DNA of 36,271 nucleotides from IMG/VR virus record IMGVR_UViG_3300025889_000395, positions 1-36,271 of that record; one strand, written 5' to 3'. Shown piece by piece: positions 33,823 to 36,271 of the stretch; positions within the stretch are counted from its first letter, which is position 1; every line of letters begins with the position of its first letter. Made by a program: the position numbers and the translations under genes. Under the pieces are notes generated by a model. The model saw only the letters and a program-made list of their open reading frames with translations, searched no databases and was not told where the DNA came from. Source of the stretch: a virus.

Positions 33823-34547
33823 CTACGTTCTACTGGCGGTCGATCACGCCCGACGACGGGCCTGGCAATACGACGCAATCGATTGCGTTGCCGTGGGGTA
33901 CTGATGTAACCGGGAACCAGTTGACGTCTCGGGCGACTGTGTACGGGTCGCTCTCCGAGACGATCAACCCGACGTCGTCATTCAACAGCCTCGTTCGGGT
34001 GACGGCGGCGCAAACCGCCCGCCAGTCCGGCCTGTTCGCCGTCTGGGTGTCTGAGCCGCTTGCAGCGCAGACCGTTTCAGCGCAGACGTGGACGATGTTC
34101 GTCGGCAACCAGCAGAGCAACTCCCGCGCCGACGCTTACACGGCAGCGTCGCTCTACATCTGGCGGTCGGGTGCGGTCGCCTCGTACATCTTCGACGCCG
34201 CTCAACAGTTGGGGTCCGAGTGGACGACAACGACCAGCGTTGAATCGTTCACGGCAAGCCTCGGGTCGTTCACGCTGCAAGCAAGCGACCGGCTGGTGCT
34301 GGAGGTGTGGTACACGTCCGCGCAAGTGAAGGCGCAGTCGTATCAGAACACCCTGCTCTGGGGTGGCAACGACGACACAACGACAGGTAATGGTAATGGT
34401 AGCCCAGCCAGCTATATTAGTCTTCCTCAAACTTTAAATTTTCTAGGAGATTCCAATATAGCACTTGGAGATCTTACTGTTACAAAAGCTTATTTGGGAG
34501 ACTTGGCTGTTTCCGCAGCGTATCTTGGTGATGTTAAAGTTCTTTAA
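33819..34547 (+). CDS. Chimeric virion protein: GC-rich body, AT-rich tail, 242 aa
   Basis: GTG 33819 overlaps the preceding stop (GTGA). Residues 1-190 are a beta-rich body (FYWRSITPDDGPGNTTQSIALPWGTDVTG... SLYIWRSGAVASYIFDAAQQLGSEWTT) typical of phage structural proteins. Near 34385 the DNA turns AT-rich and the last 50 residues become LGDSNIALGDLTVTKAYLGDLAVSAAYLGDVKVL, a repeat ('YLGD..V...YLGD..V') of virion proteins. The gene therefore looks like a recombination product. Confidence 0.78.
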   Translation: MTTFYWRSITPDDGPGNTTQSIALPWGTDVTGNQLTSRATVYGSLSETINPTSSFNSLVRVTAAQTARQSGLFAVWVSEPLAAQTVSAQTWTMFVGNQQSNSRADAYTAASLYIWRSGAVASYIFDAAQQLGSEWTTTTSVESFTASLGSFTLQASDRLVLEVWYTSAQVKAQSYQNTLLWGGNDDTTTGNGNGSPASYISLPQTLNFLGDSNIALGDLTVTKAYLGDLAVSAAYLGDVKVL

Positions 34548-34549
34548 TG

Positions 34550-34577
34550 TTGATCTATTTAAGGAATAGTGTATAAT
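34550..34577 (+). promoter_or_regulatory. Promoter of the lysin gene, giving a leaderless mRNA
   Basis: TTGATC, 16 bases, TATAAT, and 6 bases later the ATG 34584. Transcription would begin at or next to the start codon. Confidence 0.7.
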
Positions 34578-34583
34578 ATATTT

Positions 34584-35426
34584 ATGAGTGGAGTTTTATA
34601 CCCGACAAGATATGGATCTCGTCTTGTTACTATAGACGAGCTTTTTGCTGAGCATCATCTTGACAAGATGCATCCAGAATTTGCAAGACGTTTAAAGAAA
34701 TGGCTTGTTGATCAAAATGGAAATGTTGGCATTGGCGGATCTTGGAGAGATACTGGTGCTCAACCAGATAAGCCAGGCTTTGCCCCTGAAGGTAAAAGTT
34801 TTCATCAATATCAAAAGTTTGCTTCCGGATTGATTAAATTTTCTGCTGTCGATCTTGTTGTGAGAAATCCTGGGAAGGTGCATCGTGCTCCTAAGTGGTC
34901 AGAAGTTCCTGTTCAGTATTCAGATTGGTCAAAAAAGTATGGTGTTCATGCAAATGTTTCAACTGAAAGTTGGCATATGCAGCCGATTGAGATCGACGGA
35001 CATCTGGGCTGGATGAGGGCTGGGTGCCCCGATCCAGTCTCTAATTATCCAATTCCAGGTAGTGAAGTATATATACAACATGGAATGCTAATACCAAAAG
35101 GAGAAGACTTAGAAATGATAGTAAATAAACCGCATAGAGCTTATGATTCAAGAAGCGGCTCTGTGCATAAAGCTGGTGAGACTAGAAAGATTAAAGTGGC
35201 GAATGCGAAAGCTGCCTTTATTAATATTGTTGCCGTTAATCCAGATGGATCTGGTTACCTGACTGCATGGGGGGATGGTAATCGTCCCGACTCTTCACAT
35301 ATGAACTACACTAAAGGTGTGACCATTGCTAATGGTGTCTGGGTTCCGGTTATGAGTGATGGATCAATTAATGTTTATACCCACAAATCATGCCATGTCG
35401 TTATTGATGTGCTGGCCACAGCTTAA
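34584..35426 (+). CDS. Endolysin: M15-type D,D-peptidase with actinobacterial surface domain
   Basis: ATG 34584 is preferred over GTG 34569, which overlaps the -10. The N-terminal part has the VanY/M15 pattern: GGSWRDTGAQPDKPGFAPEGKSFHQYQ (H74), SAVDLVVRNPGKVHRAPKWSEVPVQ (D90), and STESWHMQPIEID (E128, H131): a zinc peptidase that cuts peptidoglycan cross-bridges or stems. From about 168 a domain of 110 residues with AYDSRSG, TRKIKVANAKAAFINIVAVNPDGSGYLTAWGDGNRPDSSHMNYTKGVTIANGVWVPV, and VVIDVLATA matches a repeat common in actinobacterial surface and secreted proteins; it likely binds the wall or a surface polymer. No signal peptide is present, so a holin or similar is needed. Confidence 0.85.
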   Translation: MSGVLYPTRYGSRLVTIDELFAEHHLDKMHPEFARRLKKWLVDQNGNVGIGGSWRDTGAQPDKPGFAPEGKSFHQYQKFASGLIKFSAVDLVVRNPGKVHRAPKWSEVPVQYSDWSKKYGVHANVSTESWHMQPIEIDGHLGWMRAGCPDPVSNYPIPGSEVYIQHGMLIPKGEDLEMIVNKPHRAYDSRSGSVHKAGETRKIKVANAKAAFINIVAVNPDGSGYLTAWGDGNRPDSSHMNYTKGVTIANGVWVPVMSDGSINVYTHKSCHVVIDVLATA

Positions 35427-35454
35427 TCTAGTTTAGATAGATAAATTTTACTTT

Positions 35455-35482
35455 TTAAACAATATTTGTGGTATCCTATATT
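35455..35482 (+). promoter_or_regulatory. Possible promoter of the prohead protease gene
   Basis: TTAAAC (35455-35460), 16 bases, TATATT (35477-35482), then ATG 35487 within 5 bases. Another near-leaderless start, less certain than that of the lysin. Confidence 0.5.
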
Positions 35483-35486
35483 CACT

Positions 35487-36271
35487 ATGGAAGATTTAAA
35501 TCTTAGCTTCCCGATTGATATGATCAAGAAGGAGCAACGTATTGTTGTTGGCATTGCAACTGCTGACAATGTTGATAAAGCTGGAGATTTGATTGACTTT
35601 GAGGCTTCTGTTGAAGCTTTCAAAAACTGGACTGGCAATATCCGCGAGATGCACGCACCAATCGCTGTTGGCAAAGCTATTAGCTATAAGCCAATTAAAA
35701 TAAAAGGCGATGATGGTGTTGAATACAATGCAATGCAAGTTGAGGCTTATGTCTCAAAAGGTGCTCAAGATACTTGGGAAAAAGTTCTTGATGGTACATT
35801 GAGATCATTTTCTGTTGGTGGTCGGATTCTTCAAAAGGAAGAAGATACGACAAAGATGTTCCGCGGTAAGCCTGTTTCTATTATCAAGAAATACGAGCTT
35901 GGAGAGTTGAGTTTGGTAGACAATCCAGCTAATCCTGCGGCCGTTATTGATATTGTAAAGTTTGATCAGTCAGATCATCTTGATTATATTCTTAAGATCG
36001 ATTGTAATGATATCGATTTAACTATTCCTGAGTCTGTTCGTAAGATGGCAGAAGTAGGTCTGCGGCAGAGGCGTGAGCATGGTCGTGGTGGAACAAGTGT
36101 TGGTATGGGGTCGGCTAGAAGGCTTGCCCGCGGCGGATCTGTTTCTCCAGAATTTGTTAGAAAAGTAGCTAGATACTTTCCTAGACATGCTGTTGATCTT
36201 AAAGCTGAAGGGGCAAATCCTGGTGATGATGGTTATCCATCTAATGGGAGAATTGTATGGAATCTTTGGGG
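35487..36271 (+). CDS. Prohead protease (XkdF-like), 3' end beyond the window
   Basis: ATG 35487 gives MEDLNLSFPIDMIKKEQRIVVGIATADNVDKAGDLIDFEASVEAFKNWTGNIREMHAPIAVGKAISY. The H of 'REMHAP' (about 57) and the later GRILQKEEDT..., KKYELGELSLVDNPANPAAV match XkdF/HK97-type prohead serine proteases, which cut the capsid scaffold in assembly. The frame goes on with GLRQRREHGRGGTSVGMGSARRLARGGSVSPEFVRKVARYFPRHAVDLKAEGANPGDDGYPSNGRI, a 'GRGGT..G..RA..L..G...S...I.....Y..RH.VDk' domain common in phage structural genes, so two parts are fused. Still open at the window end (261 codons visible). Confidence 0.85.
   Translation, partial: MEDLNLSFPIDMIKKEQRIVVGIATADNVDKAGDLIDFEASVEAFKNWTGNIREMHAPIAVGKAISYKPIKIKGDDGVEYNAMQVEAYVSKGAQDTWEKVLDGTLRSFSVGGRILQKEEDTTKMFRGKPVSIIKKYELGELSLVDNPANPAAVIDIVKFDQSDHLDYILKIDCNDIDLTIPESVRKMAEVGLRQRREHGRGGTSVGMGSARRLARGGSVSPEFVRKVARYFPRHAVDLKAEGANPGDDGYPSNGRIVWNLW

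Overview
The window looks like part of the genome of a large, AT-rich, tailed bacteriophage of an actinobacterial host. The evidence is a WhiB-like Fe-S regulator, a small protein of the YPPGVSG-EPEI type common in actinophages, flavin-dependent ThyX, a class II (B12-dependent) ribonucleotide reductase, a portal, a prohead protease, tail-fibre-like proteins, and an M15-type lysin. The lysin's C-terminal domain matches a beta domain I know from actinobacterial surface proteins. Two phage tRNAs read UUA and AUA, codons that are rare in GC-rich actinobacteria and common in these AT-rich genes. I cannot name the species or phage cluster from sequence alone.

Layout. (1) 1-10098, + strand: about 30 small, tightly packed and often overlapping genes. 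They include WhiB, a small HTH protein, a 550-aa protein with GHKL-like and HExxH motifs, a KTSR protein, an HNH nuclease, a secreted lysozyme-like protein, several zinc-ribbon and single-helix membrane miniproteins, and two tRNAs. (2) 10099-11201: about 1.1 kb without genes, carrying direct repeats and AT-rich iteron-like motifs, where the + genes and the following - genes converge. (3) 11202-18122, - strand: a GC-rich array of 13 one-gene cassettes. Each has its own conserved promoter (TTTCGCAC, 18 nt, TANNNT), usually a stem-loop at the predicted 5' end of the mRNA, a strong ribosome binding site, a small orphan gene and a GC-rich terminator. A covarying inverted repeat lies before each promoter. 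Two cassettes also carry an 11-codon microORF with a near-perfect ribosome binding site. This array is the most unusual part of the window; by layout it resembles host-takeover modules of other large phages (inference). (4) 18123-18378: a G/T-rich, G-quadruplex-prone spacer.

(5) 18379-23205, - strand: AT-rich genes for a methyltransferase, an Nmad1/DUF1599-like protein, an HTH protein, a membrane coiled-coil protein, several unknowns and ThyX. (6) 23206-23359: a divergent control region. (7) 23360-36271, + strand: a glycosyltransferase, class II RNR, portal, a block of virion and fibre genes that includes a GC-rich foreign-looking island (about 33500-34390), a lysin, and a prohead protease cut by the window end.

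Working together: ThyX, RNR and the Nmad1-like protein serve nucleotide supply or modification. WhiB, the HTH proteins and the cassette array are candidates for redirecting the host. The right-hand + strand block makes and releases virions. Small-gene functions are mostly unknown and are described, not guessed.
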